From NCBI GenBank assembly GCA_937863685.1, contig CALMGM010000006.1:1-55439 (forward strand): a stretch of 55,439 bases of DNA, given 5' to 3'. Source of the DNA: an uncultured bacterium. GTDB lineage: Bacteria; Edwardsbacteria; AC1; EtOH8. Each line of letters opens with the position of its first letter. Positions within the stretch are counted from its first letter, which is position 1. Position numbers and translations under genes: made by a program. Below are positions 15,889-24,445 of the stretch, one piece after another. The notes under the pieces were generated by a model. It did not search any database, was not told the DNA's origin, and saw only the letters and a program-made list of their open reading frames with translations.

Positions 15889-17960
15889 CAAACCCCTTTA
15901 TATCCTACTTCGAATTTCAGGTTGTATCCTTCCCCCGGTTCCAGTCTCAATTTGGCATGCCATAAAAAGCACGAGCATTGGTAATTCCTTTCCATTCCTG
16001 ATTCCGACTGGGAGACGGTCTCCACCGGGAACCGCCACAGATCGGCCGGCCGGCTAAGACCGAATTCGACGCTCATTTTGCGGTGTTGATCATGGATCGA
16101 CAGCCGGCTGACATTACCGTCGGATGCCGGCAGATCCAGCCTTTCGGTGGACAGATGGTCCGGTGATGTGCAATGTCTTCCAAACCCCGACGACAGCAGG
16201 CCAAAGTTGAACTCCACTCCCGGCCAAATATCAAGGCCCGCCTTCCCTCTGTTGGTCCACTGATAGCTGACCTGAAACGATTCGTCCGCACCAAAAGAAA
16301 TGGTTTTCGATATCTGAAGGTCGCCCGATATTTTCGACAGCCCTGCTTTTATAAGCCCGCCTTCCTTGGATGTTCTGGTCTCCCACCTAGAGCCCAACAT
16401 TTCATCGGCCTCCTTATGGGAGCAGGCGGCAAATCCCTCCAGGGTGGTTTCCTTATCAAGCAGATGGTCCACCAGTCCCACCCGGCGGAATTTGTCATAA
16501 TGGAGAAGCTTCTCCAAACCCTCCTCCTTGACGGACAGGGACTCGTGGATGCTTTTGCCCTGGTTTTGGTCGCCGTGGCTGATGCCGGCAATCTGGCGGT
16601 GGTAGTTCTCGGGGCGGCGGGCCAGGGTGTCGAAAAGATTTATCTCCTTTTCTTTGATATCCCATTCATATATCGTTCCACCCTGCTCCGGGGAAAGGTA
16701 GAGGTTCATCTTGCCGTTGGATAAAAGTATCTCCTGGTGTCCGTCCCCGTCGAAATCGGTCACTTCAACCGTGGGATATTCCAACGAACGTTCCTCGTCC
16801 GTTAAATTCTCCGCCCTGATCAGGTGCCGGTACAGGGCTTCCCTCAAATGCGGGAGATAAAGCCCTCCGAAGATGCCGTGCCAGTAGGCACAGTTGCACT
16901 GTCCCCGGTACATCTCCCGCTTGATCTTTTCGCCGGAGCCAGCGGCCTTATCGCTGACGTAAAGCATCTTCCGGTAGATATTGTTGGATTCGGGATATTT
17001 TACCAGATAGTTGCGCCAGATCCCTCCCCGGACATAAGGACTGTAACGCTGATAACTGCCTTCGTTCTTCAGACGGCCGGCCAGTTCCTGATAAATGCCC
17101 TCGGATTCCGGCTCCAGCACCCACTCCCCCATCTCGGCGTAGGACCCGGTGGGCAGATATATCCTGCCCAGGGGGGGTACCTCTTTAATGACATCGGAGA
17201 AGGTGCTTAGTTCGATCCAGTCCAGATTCTGTGACAGCTTGTCCATAAAGCGCTTCAGCCAGCCGTTGGTGTATACGTGATCAAAAGTGCCGGGCCATAT
17301 CCCGAACTTCTCGCCGTCGTCGCCCAGAATGGCCAGGGCATTGTTGTTCCGATCGTATAATTCCCGGAGATAGGCGATGACCTCGTCCACGTCATGGAAC
17401 GGTATCAGGTACCGGAGTTTCTGGCTGATGGGAAAGACCGACAGCGATTGGCCCTGGTCGTCTGTCAGGTAATAACCCCCCAGGTCCTTATCCTGTTTTC
17501 CGGCGCACTTGAAGTGGTAATCGTCCAGCACGGTATATCTGATGCCGGCCCCGGCCAGGGTCGATGCCAGGCAGGGCTCCCACACCCTCTCGGCCACCCA
17601 GGCCCCAGACGGAGCCTCACCGAACCTGTCTTTCAGGTATCCGGACATCATATCCAGCTGGCCCCGGCGGTCGCCTTCCGGAATGGCCGGCAGGATGGGT
17701 TCGTAAAAGCCGCCGCCCATAAGCTCCGCCTGTCCCGATTTGACTAGGGCATTGACCTTGTCAAAATACTCCGGGCAATTGGCCTCCAGCCATTCCCACA
17801 GACAACCGCTGTTGTGCATGGTGAAGCGGAACCAGGGGTACTGCGAGACCATCTCCAGAAAAGGCAGATAGGCCTTCCGGCAGGCCTCTTCGAACACAAA
17901 ATCAAAGTTGCCCACCGGCTGGTGGTTGTGAACGCCGAATATGAATTTTAATTTAGGCAT
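15888..17960 (-). CDS. Glycoside hydrolase family 57 (4-alpha-glucanotransferase type)
   Basis: The 690-residue protein starts with the GH57 signature 'FGVHNHQPVGNF'. E124 in 'WVAERVWEP' matches the nucleophile and D214 in 'ILGDDGEKFG' the acid/base of the Thermococcus 4-alpha-glucanotransferase (E123, D214). The C-terminal half (about 390-690) fits the beta-sandwich domains of that group. The likely reaction is transfer or hydrolysis of alpha-1,4-glucan in the cytoplasm, since there is no signal peptide. Its stop overlaps the ptsH start, so glucan turnover seems coupled to HPr expression. Its other neighbour is hprK, 119 bases upstream across a gap that holds a weak CTGGCC/GGCCAG hairpin. 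Confidence 0.93.
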   Translation of the reverse strand: MPKLKFIFGVHNHQPVGNFDFVFEEACRKAYLPFLEMVSQYPWFRFTMHNSGCLWEWLEANCPEYFDKVNALVKSGQAELMGGGFYEPILPAIPEGDRRGQLDMMSGYLKDRFGEAPSGAWVAERVWEPCLASTLAGAGIRYTVLDDYHFKCAGKQDKDLGGYYLTDDQGQSLSVFPISQKLRYLIPFHDVDEVIAYLRELYDRNNNALAILGDDGEKFGIWPGTFDHVYTNGWLKRFMDKLSQNLDWIELSTFSDVIKEVPPLGRIYLPTGSYAEMGEWVLEPESEGIYQELAGRLKNEGSYQRYSPYVRGGIWRNYLVKYPESNNIYRKMLYVSDKAAGSGEKIKREMYRGQCNCAYWHGIFGGLYLPHLREALYRHLIRAENLTDEERSLEYPTVEVTDFDGDGHQEILLSNGKMNLYLSPEQGGTIYEWDIKEKEINLFDTLARRPENYHRQIAGISHGDQNQGKSIHESLSVKEEGLEKLLHYDKFRRVGLVDHLLDKETTLEGFAACSHKEADEMLGSRWETRTSKEGGLIKAGLSKISGDLQISKTISFGADESFQVSYQWTNRGKAGLDIWPGVEFNFGLLSSGFGRHCTSPDHLSTERLDLPASDGNVSRLSIHDQHRKMSVEFGLSRPADLWRFPVETVSQSESGMERNYQCSCFLWHAKLRLEPGEGYNLKFEVGYKGV

Positions 17961-18079
17961 GGATGATAGATCTAATGTTTTGAGCTCATCTTCTCGCCAT
18001 TCTCCTGGCCTTGTACTGGGCCAGTCGTAGCAAAGAAAAGGGTTGCGGAGATGAGTTTATATATAAAACCGGATGCCGT

Positions 18080-19048
18080 TCACTCCAGGTCGTCCTCCAC
18101 GAACCGGGCGGCCTCGAACTTCTTCTGCATGGAGTCCAGCAGTCGGCTGTTGAACTCCTCGGCGCTGTTGTATCCGCAGAGCTTCAGCAGATGGTTCATG
18201 GCCAGCACCTCGGAGATCACGCTGATATTCTTGCCCGGCACCACCGGCACGGTGATCAGCGGGATCTCCACCCCCAGGATGGTGGTGGGCTTCTCCTCCA
18301 GTCCCAGCCTTTCGTAGTCCTCGTCGTCCGACCAGCGCTTGAGCCGGACCTCCACTTCGATCCGCTTGCGCATCCTCACCGAACGGATGCCGAACAGGGT
18401 GGTCAGGTCCACGATGCCGATCCCCCGGATCTCCATATGGTGCTGCAGCATCTGGTTGCCGTAGCCCACCAGCACCCGCTCCCCGCGCTTTTTGATGGTG
18501 ACCACGTCGTCGGCCACCAGCCGGTGCCCCCGCTCTATCAGGTCCAGTGCGCATTCGCTCTTACCGATGCCGGAATCGCCGGTGTACAGCAGCCCCACCC
18601 CGTAGACATCCACCAAGGTGCCGTGCATGGTGGTGGTGGGCGCCAGCATGTTGTCGATGTAGGAGGACAGCCGGTGGATGAACTCGGTGGTGTCGATATC
18701 GGTCCTCAGGACCGGAATGTTTCTGGCCCTGGCCTCGGCCAGCAGTTCGGGGTGCACCCCCAGCTTCTTGGTGACCACGATGCAGGGCAGCTCGAAGGCG
18801 GTGATCCGCTTAATGGCCTCTGTTCTTTTCTCCGGGGATAGGGCCTCCAGGTAACCGGTCTCGGTGATGCCGATTATCTGTACCCTCTCCCACAGAAAAT
18901 AGCCCAGATAGCCGGTCAGTCCCAGGCCCGGCCGGTTGGTATCGGCGATGATTATCTTCCGGTCCAGGCCGATATCCCCGGTCAGGACCTCCAGATGGAA
19001 GGCCGCCTGGCGTTCAGCCAGCAGCTCCTTTACCAATACCGATTTCAT
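18080..19048 (-). CDS. hprK: HPr kinase/phosphorylase
   Basis: The 322-residue protein phosphorylates HPr on Ser46 and can reverse it. The N-terminal domain (1-130) is followed by the catalytic core with H142 in 'MHGTLVDVYGVG', Walker A GDSGIGKS at 157-164, 'HRLVADD' at 175-181, and the K/P signature 'MEIRGIGIVD'. Length is normal. The start ATG gives the usual N-terminus. It lies between hpf and the GH57 gene, with ptsH and ptsI further on. In Proteobacteria hprK likewise often lies downstream of rpoN and hpf in place of, or beside, ptsN. Confidence 0.97.
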   Translation of the reverse strand: MKSVLVKELLAERQAAFHLEVLTGDIGLDRKIIIADTNRPGLGLTGYLGYFLWERVQIIGITETGYLEALSPEKRTEAIKRITAFELPCIVVTKKLGVHPELLAEARARNIPVLRTDIDTTEFIHRLSSYIDNMLAPTTTMHGTLVDVYGVGLLYTGDSGIGKSECALDLIERGHRLVADDVVTIKKRGERVLVGYGNQMLQHHMEIRGIGIVDLTTLFGIRSVRMRKRIEVEVRLKRWSDDEDYERLGLEEKPTTILGVEIPLITVPVVPGKNISVISEVLAMNHLLKLCGYNSAEEFNSRLLDSMQKKFEAARFVEDDLE

Positions 19049-19070
19049 GGATGCCTCCGGTTAGGTTGTT

Positions 19071-19391
19071 TTATAATGATTTCCTGAGGGTGGTCCTCTT
19101 GCGGTCCTTCTTCCGGTCCTTGACCTTCTTTACCTGAACCTCTATCTTCTTGATGGCCTTTTCCACCGAGGCCCACATATCCCCGGCCTCCTCCTTGGCC
19201 AGCAGCCGGATCCCTCCCGGCAGGTGGATCGAGACCTCGGCGATCTGCCGGTTCTTCTCCTCGCTTAAGGTCACCTTGGCCTCCACGATGCGATCGAAGA
19301 ATTTTTCCAGCTTGGCAATTCTGGTTTCGATGTCCGATCGCAGGGGATCGGTCAGCCCTTCGAAATGCCTGGTGGTGATGTTCAGATCCAT
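19071..19391 (-). CDS. hpf: Ribosome hibernation-promoting factor (short HPF/RaiA family)
   Basis: The 106-residue protein has the HPF fold signature: 'MDLNITTRHFEGLTDPLR' followed by 'KLEKFFDRIVEAKVTL' and a basic tail. It binds the 30S decoding region and silences ribosomes when growth slows. It is the short form without the C-terminal dimerisation domain of long HPF. The ATG at 19391 is set by AAGGAGG upstream; a longer frame to 19604 would overlap lipA and is not HPF-like. Position downstream of rpoN (with lipA between) matches the classic rpoN-hpf neighbourhood. Confidence 0.95.
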   Translation of the reverse strand: MDLNITTRHFEGLTDPLRSDIETRIAKLEKFFDRIVEAKVTLSEEKNRQIAEVSIHLPGGIRLLAKEEAGDMWASVEKAIKKIEVQVKKVKDRKKDRKRTTLRKSL

Positions 19392-19405
19392 TTTGCCTTT
19401 CCTCC

Positions 19406-20290
19406 TTAATGATTTATCGTCTGGTATGTATGATGGGCGTGATAAGAGCTTCTTACCAGGGGCCCGGCCACCACCGCTTTGAGGCCCAGAATATCCTGGC
19501 CGTAGGCCCGGCACTCCTCGAATTCCTCCGGCTCCCAGAACCGGGCCACCTGGTGATGCAGGGCCGACGGCGCCAGGTACTGGCCGATGGTCACGATGTC
19601 GCATCCCGCTTCGGCCAGGTGGGACATGGCCGTCTTGATCTCGGCCAACGACTCTCCCAGTCCGGCCATCAGTCCGGATTTGGTTGTCCGGCCGCTTTTC
19701 TTGACCCGGCTGATCAGGGCCAGCGACCTGCGGTAATCGGCCTGGGGGCGTACCTGGGGATACAGCCGGGCGATGGTCTCCAGATTGTGGTTGAAAACAT
19801 CCGGCCCGGCGGTTATCACCGCATCGATGGATTCCGGGCGGCCCATAAAATCCGGGGTCAGCACCTCTACCAGCACCGGGGGATCCAGGCGCCGGAGGTT
19901 CTCTATCACCGCCGTGAAATGGCCGGCCCCGCCGTCCTCCAGGTCGTCGCGGGTCACCGAGGTCACCACCGCATATTTCAGTTTGAGATCGGCAGCCGCC
20001 CGGGCCACCGCCCGCGGTTCGTCGGGATCCAGCATCTGCGGAGCGTTCTTGCTGACGGCGCAGAAACTGCAGGACCGGGTGCAGCTGCCTCCCATTATCA
20101 GAAAGGTGGCCGTTCCCTGCGAGTAGCAGTGGTTGCGGTTGGGACAGCGGGCCTCTTCGCAGACCGTGTGGAGACCCAGCCGGTTCAGGGTGCCGGACAC
20201 TTCCTCCACCTTGGGGGATCTGACGATCCGCTGTTTGAAATGGCCGGGCAGGCGCCCCAGACTCTTTGTTTTGTTTTCCTGAAGGCTCAT
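19406..20290 (-). CDS. lipA: Lipoyl synthase
   Basis: The 294-residue radical-SAM enzyme inserts sulfur at C6 and C8 of the octanoyl group on lipoyl domains. The auxiliary cluster cysteines are C44, C49 and C55 in 'CEEARCPNRNHC'. The SAM cluster cysteines are C70, C74 and C77 in 'CTRSCSFC'. The C-terminal 'VRSSYHA' supplies the serine ligand. The ATG overlaps the rpoN stop (ATGA at 20287-20290), so it is translationally coupled to sigma-54, which is unusual. No lipB or lipoate-dependent dehydrogenase gene is in the window. Confidence 0.97.
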   Translation of the reverse strand: MSLQENKTKSLGRLPGHFKQRIVRSPKVEEVSGTLNRLGLHTVCEEARCPNRNHCYSQGTATFLIMGGSCTRSCSFCAVSKNAPQMLDPDEPRAVARAAADLKLKYAVVTSVTRDDLEDGGAGHFTAVIENLRRLDPPVLVEVLTPDFMGRPESIDAVITAGPDVFNHNLETIARLYPQVRPQADYRRSLALISRVKKSGRTTKSGLMAGLGESLAEIKTAMSHLAEAGCDIVTIGQYLAPSALHHQVARFWEPEEFEECRAYGQDILGLKAVVAGPLVRSSYHAHHTYQTINH

Positions 20291-21687
20291 GTTCTGTTCC
20301 GGCGGTATTTGGCGGGAAGGATCTTCAGCTCCTCCCGGTACTTGGCCACCGTCCGCCGGGCGATGGTGATGCCCTGGCCGCCCAGCTTGTCGGCGATCTC
20401 TTGGTCGCTCAGTGGTTTTTTGGAGTTCTCCCGGCTTATCATTTCGGCGATGTTGTCCTTGATGGATTTGGCGGAATCCTCCCCGGAATCGGACTTGAGC
20501 CCCACCCCGAAGAAATATTTCACCGGCAGCATCCCGTTGGGAGTTATCGCGTATTTGTTGTGCACCGCCCGGCTGACGGTCGATTCGTGCATCTCGATGT
20601 CCTGGGCGATCAGCTTCATGGTCAGCGGCTTGATGTACCTGATGCCCTTGTCCAGAAAATCCTTCTGCCTTTCGATGATGGCCTGCATTATCCGGCCCAT
20701 GGTCCGGCGGCGCTGCTCTATCATCCGGACGATGAACCGGGCCGCTTCCAGCCGCTTGATAACGTACTCACGGTCCTGGGGGCTGGACTTGCGGGATTGC
20801 GATAGTATCTGGCGGTAGCCGGTGGTCAGCCTGACCCTCGGCACCGCCTGGTCGTTGGTGATCACCACATATTCCCCGTCCCGTTTTTCTATTATCAGGT
20901 CGGGATAAACATACTGCGACTGGTCGCTGGTGAAGCTGGCCCCCGGCTTGGGAGACAGGGAAGCTATCAGCTCCCTGGCCTGCAATACCTGGGATTCCAG
21001 CACCCCCAGCGCCTTGGCGATGGCCGGATATCTCTGACGCTCCAGGTTCTCCAGATGGCCGGATACTATCCTGGCCGCCAGGCTTTCTTCCTGACCCAGA
21101 ATATTCAATTGGATCAACAGGCATTCCCGCAGGTTCCGGCAGCCCACCCCCGGCGGATCCAGCTTCTGGACCTCGGCCAGGGCCCGTTCCACCTCGGCGA
21201 TCTCCTGGTCCAGGGCCTGGGCCACTTCCTGCGGAGTGATGGTCAGGTATCCGTCGTCGTTGAGGTTGCCGATCAGGTATTCGCCGATGGCCGTGGCCTG
21301 GGGATCGGCCGCCGATGTCCTCAGCTGGAACAGCAGGTAATCCTGAAAGGTGTCCTTCTGGGCGATGATGGGCCCTTCGGGTTCCTCGGTGGGCTCCAGG
21401 TTCTGCAGGTAGCGGTCGTCCACCCCCTCCTGCATATAATCCCGCCAGTCGATGCGGTCCAGCTCCGGAGAAGGCTCGTTGTGATCCTCCCGTTCCTCGG
21501 TCTCCTTTTGCTGCTCGACGGAAGGCTCCTCCAGGACCTCCTCCAGCATGGGATTGATCTCCAACTCCTGGCGCACCAGTTGCTGCAGCTCCAGGGTGGG
21601 CAGCTGCAGCAGCTTTAACAGCTGCAGCATCTCCGGGGCCAGCACCTGCCTCAGTTCCTGTCGCAGTCCCATTTTAGGGGGGCTCAT
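20287..21687 (-). CDS. rpoN: RNA polymerase sigma-54 factor
   Basis: The 466-residue protein has the Gln/Leu-rich activator-interaction region I ('EMLQLLKLLQLPTLELQQL'), an acidic region II, the core-binding region, a helix-turn-helix, and a C-terminal RpoN box 'ARRTVAKYRE' that reads the -24 element. Sigma-54 transcription needs an AAA+ activator, none of which is in the window. The ATG overlaps the lptA-like stop by four bases, with GGAG 5 bases ahead. Its place after lptC-lptA is the conserved lpt-rpoN arrangement, but without lptB in between. Confidence 0.98.
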   Translation of the reverse strand: MSPPKMGLRQELRQVLAPEMLQLLKLLQLPTLELQQLVRQELEINPMLEEVLEEPSVEQQKETEEREDHNEPSPELDRIDWRDYMQEGVDDRYLQNLEPTEEPEGPIIAQKDTFQDYLLFQLRTSAADPQATAIGEYLIGNLNDDGYLTITPQEVAQALDQEIAEVERALAEVQKLDPPGVGCRNLRECLLIQLNILGQEESLAARIVSGHLENLERQRYPAIAKALGVLESQVLQARELIASLSPKPGASFTSDQSQYVYPDLIIEKRDGEYVVITNDQAVPRVRLTTGYRQILSQSRKSSPQDREYVIKRLEAARFIVRMIEQRRRTMGRIMQAIIERQKDFLDKGIRYIKPLTMKLIAQDIEMHESTVSRAVHNKYAITPNGMLPVKYFFGVGLKSDSGEDSAKSIKDNIAEMISRENSKKPLSDQEIADKLGGQGITIARRTVAKYREELKILPAKYRRNRT

Positions 21688-22736
21688 GGTTTCTCCAATT
21701 CGAAATAGGCACCCCTGGCGCTTTGTTTGACATTAAGCCTGTCTATCTTTCCCTGTGAAAAATAAAATTCAATCTGGTCGCCGGCCGTGATATTCCATCC
21801 CGCGATCCGGCCCTTATCCATTTGATGGTAGCGGCTCCAAGCCCTCCCGGTGGCCCGGGCCTGGGAGAGCTTTCCCTGGGAGAATTCTATCCACAGGCTG
21901 TCGCATTTGATCAGGTCGGTATCGCCCGGCTCCGCCAAAAACTGCCGCAGCACCACCGAATCACGCACCACCGAATTCTTCAGGCTGTCCCGTAAAAAGG
22001 TCATCTCTATGGTCCGGCCCGACAGGTCGGCATCGCTGCGCCACACCCGGGGCTGTTCCTCCAGGAACATCCGGCCCTCGTTCTTGAAGTAGGACATCCT
22101 CTCGGCCGAGGCCCAAACGCTGTCCTCGGAGTACCGAACGTTGCCGGTGGCGATGGCCACCTGCCCCTGCTGGTAGGCTTCCATCCGGTCGGCGGTGATG
22201 GTGCTGAGCTTGCCGGTGCCGCCGATGATGGAATACTTGGGGCTCCCGGTCAGCAGGCCGTAGCTCTCCTGGTGCCAATATTCGCCGTAGTCGCTTTGGA
22301 TATTGCTCTTGCCTGACGAGTCCCGCATCTCCACCTGCCCGAAGGCGTAACTTTTAGCCTGGTCCCGGAGATGCACCAGAGAATCGGCCGTCAGGGTCCA
22401 TCCGCCGTCCTTAAGGTTTGACCGGCCCTGCAGGACGCTCCGGCCGTACCGTTTAAAGTAGACCGCGCTCTGCCCGGCCAGCTCGGCCGTCCGATCGGTT
22501 ATCCGGACATGGCCCCAGATCAGGGCCTGCTCCTGCAGGGTGGACACCCGGGCGCTGTCGCCCCGGATGACGGTCGGCCCGTGGATTATCTCCACGCTTC
22601 CCCGCAGCCATGTCACCTTGTCCCGGCCAATCAGCTGGGCTTTCATGAAATTGGCCGATACCATGTAAGGTTGGCTGGTGTCGGGCGTTGCTGCCGCCAT
22701 CAAGGCGGCTATCAGTATTCCGGCAAGACAGCTCAT
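21684..22736 (-). CDS. lptA: LptA/OstA-like LPS-transport protein
   Basis: The 350-residue protein has a short signal peptide (up to about residue 18) and repeated short beta strands of the OstA/LptA-type jellyroll, for example 'VEIIHGPTVIRGDSARV' and 'ATGNVRYSEDSVWASAERM'. LptA bridges the periplasm to carry LPS from LptC to LptD. It is about twice the length of E. coli LptA (185), so it may hold two OstA units or be an LptD-N-like form. It overlaps lptC and rpoN by four bases on each side (ATGA), which shows a tight operon. lptB, the ATPase usually next to it, is absent here. Confidence 0.85.
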   Translation of the reverse strand: MSCLAGILIAALMAAATPDTSQPYMVSANFMKAQLIGRDKVTWLRGSVEIIHGPTVIRGDSARVSTLQEQALIWGHVRITDRTAELAGQSAVYFKRYGRSVLQGRSNLKDGGWTLTADSLVHLRDQAKSYAFGQVEMRDSSGKSNIQSDYGEYWHQESYGLLTGSPKYSIIGGTGKLSTITADRMEAYQQGQVAIATGNVRYSEDSVWASAERMSYFKNEGRMFLEEQPRVWRSDADLSGRTIEMTFLRDSLKNSVVRDSVVLRQFLAEPGDTDLIKCDSLWIEFSQGKLSQARATGRAWSRYHQMDKGRIAGWNITAGDQIEFYFSQGKIDRLNVKQSARGAYFELEKP

Positions 22737-23302
22737 CGTTCTATGTTCAGCAGGTCCTTCTGGCCTTTGACGTTCCTTTTGATCTGGATCTCCTTGAGGT
22801 CCGAGCTGGCCTCCAGCCCGTCGCCGGTCAGCCAGTCGGTGCCCTTTTCCAGGCGGATGGCCGATTCGGTGAACAACTTTTTGGTGTCATTGTTCCAGGT
22901 GAGATGATCGGTGGTCAGCACCAGACTGTCGTTGGTCACCATCCGGACGTTCTGGCTGGCCTCCATGTCGCGGGTGGCGGTGTTTACCTTGCCGAAATCG
23001 GCCGTCAGGGTGGCGTTGACCGAATCGGTGCCGGTCTTGTAGAAATCGATGTCCAGCTTTCGCAGGTCCACCTCCTGGCTTTTGTCGTAGGTGTCGGCCT
23101 GGTCGGCCTTGAGCACCCAGGAACGCCGGCCCAGGATGGTCTCGGTCAGCTTGAAGCCCTCGATGGTCTGGGATGGGATCCGCCCCGGCGCAGGCTGGAT
23201 CCGCGCCGGCTGGTCCTTGGTCCCGCACCCCGCCAAGAGCAGCAGCAATAATAAAAGATATTTTGGTACGTACTTCACTGTTTTTACATTAATTATGAAC
23301 AT
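22733..23302 (-). CDS. lptC: LptC-like LPS export lipoprotein
   Basis: The 189-residue protein has an N-terminal hydrophobic stretch ending in a lipobox (LLLAGC, C26), so it is likely lipid-anchored rather than a plain inner-membrane protein like E. coli LptC. The rest shows the LptC pattern of paired strands ('WVLKADQADTYDKSQEVDL', 'DIDFYKTG', 'NVRMVTNDSLVLTTDHL'). LptC hands LPS from LptBFG to LptA. It is coupled to lptA by an ATGA overlap. The ATG at 23302 has no clear ribosome site. A GTG eight codons further in is an alternative. Confidence 0.85.
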   Translation of the reverse strand: MFIINVKTVKYVPKYLLLLLLLLAGCGTKDQPARIQPAPGRIPSQTIEGFKLTETILGRRSWVLKADQADTYDKSQEVDLRKLDIDFYKTGTDSVNATLTADFGKVNTATRDMEASQNVRMVTNDSLVLTTDHLTWNNDTKKLFTESAIRLEKGTDWLTGDGLEASSDLKEIQIKRNVKGQKDLLNIER

Positions 23303-23316
23303 TGATTTCTAAAGTG

Positions 23317-23378
23317 TCATGCCAGTGAAGCTTGTCCTCGACAACGATCGGGGAACTGGCTTATTTGTCATTATAAAA
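23317..23378. repeat. Possible remnant of the GTCATGCC dispersed repeat
   Basis: The gap between the acyltransferase gene and lptC contains GTCATGCCAGTGAA near its left end and TTTGTCATTATAA near its right. The left part matches the beginning of the palindromic element at 31496-31552 (GTCATGCCCGTGAA). The middle does not align, so this is at most a decayed copy. I see no gene or terminator in this 92-bp gap. Confidence 0.35.
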
Positions 23379-23394
23379 TGCAGTGATCTCAGGT

Positions 23395-24294
23395 TCACGG
23401 CTTTTCCTTCCACCTCAGGTGCATCCACACCCACTGGGTGATGTCGCGCCGGATGAACTCCTCCAGCTGCCGGGTCTGCTTCTGGACCATGGCCCGGATC
23501 CGTTCCTCCTTGGGCAGGGATTGGTCGAAGGCGATGGCCGGCTTGACCGACAGCAGGTATTTTCCGTCCGGCTGGCGGAGGATGGCCAACGGCACCACCG
23601 GCGCCCCCGTTTTGTCGGCCAGGGCGGCCGCCCCCACCGGGGTGCTGGCCTGGTGTCCGAAGAATTCCACGTCGATGCTGGCCACCCGGGTGTCCTGGTC
23701 TATCAGTATCCCCACCGCATGGCCGCTGCGCAGATCGCGCAGGGCGTCCTTGGCCCCGCTGTCCCGGTCGATGATGTTCACTCCCTGGCTGGTGCGCATC
23801 CGGGCCAGTATCCTGTCCAGCCGGGGATCGTAGACCCGCTTGCCGATGACGCTGATCTTGTAGCCGTGGCGGGAGAACCAGGCCGGAATGAACTCCCAGC
23901 AGCCTATGTGCCCGGTGACTGCCACCAGGCCCCTGCCCAGGTTGTAGGCGGCATCGAAATGCTCCAAGCCCTCGACCTCCACCAGGCCATTCAGTTGATC
24001 ATCGGTTATCCTGAAAAGGGTGAAGGCATCGGCCACCGATACCGCCACATTCCGGAAGACCTCCCGTCCCACGGCCTGGTGGTCGTTGCGCTCCGGAAAG
24101 ATCAGGGCCAGGTTGAAGAGGGTCTTCCTTCTTTCCTTTTTCAGGAGCCGCCAGGCCAGGCCCGAAAGCCCGGCGGCGGCGGAGACGGCCGCCCGTCTGG
24201 GAAGCATTTGGATGACAAAGAGAACTGCCCGGATCAGGATGTATTGTATATGGCGTCTTATTTTTTTTCGCACAGTTAAATTTACCACAGCCAT
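23395..24294 (-). CDS. LpxL/HtrB-type lipid A acyltransferase
   Basis: The 299-residue protein belongs to the lysophospholipid/lipid A acyltransferase family. The catalytic HX4E motif is H129 and E134 in 'GHIGCWE', and a second conserved block is 'GILIDQD'. An N-terminal amphipathic or membrane segment lies around residues 18-30. The expected role is adding a secondary acyl chain to Kdo-lipid A at the inner membrane. Whether it is LpxL-, LpxM- or LpxP-like cannot be told. It lies just upstream of lptC-lptA, and with kdsA and kdsD in the window fits a Kdo-containing LPS. A terminator lies upstream at 24311-24343. Confidence 0.9.
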   Translation of the reverse strand: MAVVNLTVRKKIRRHIQYILIRAVLFVIQMLPRRAAVSAAAGLSGLAWRLLKKERRKTLFNLALIFPERNDHQAVGREVFRNVAVSVADAFTLFRITDDQLNGLVEVEGLEHFDAAYNLGRGLVAVTGHIGCWEFIPAWFSRHGYKISVIGKRVYDPRLDRILARMRTSQGVNIIDRDSGAKDALRDLRSGHAVGILIDQDTRVASIDVEFFGHQASTPVGAAALADKTGAPVVPLAILRQPDGKYLLSVKPAIAFDQSLPKEERIRAMVQKQTRQLEEFIRRDITQWVWMHLRWKEKP

Positions 24295-24310
24295 CCGCCC
24301 TTTTCAAGCT

Positions 24311-24343
24311 AAAAAGCGGCCTTTTTTAATAAAAAGGCCGCTT
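24311..24343 (-). terminator. Intrinsic terminator of the lipoprotein gene
   Basis: On the reverse strand AAGCGGCC and GGCCGCTT form a stem, extended by A/T pairs, followed by a T5 run. It lies between the lipoprotein gene ending at 24446 and the acyltransferase gene starting at 24294, both on the minus strand, so it divides two transcription units. Confidence 0.8.
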
Positions 24344-24445
24344 GATAAAATCCGAATTCTTTTATAACGATTTATCTGTCAATAAATTAGAGAAGCGTGA
24401 ATTGTCGTGTCAATAGCACAGCAAAATTTATACCAGAATTGTGTT

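Noticed and set aside
19392-19604. N-terminal extension of hpf to 19604
   Set aside because: It overlaps lipA out of frame, and a strong AAGGAGG marks the ATG at 19391.
19409-20818. 469-codon frame on the plus strand
   Set aside because: It is antisense to lipA and rpoN, both certain genes.
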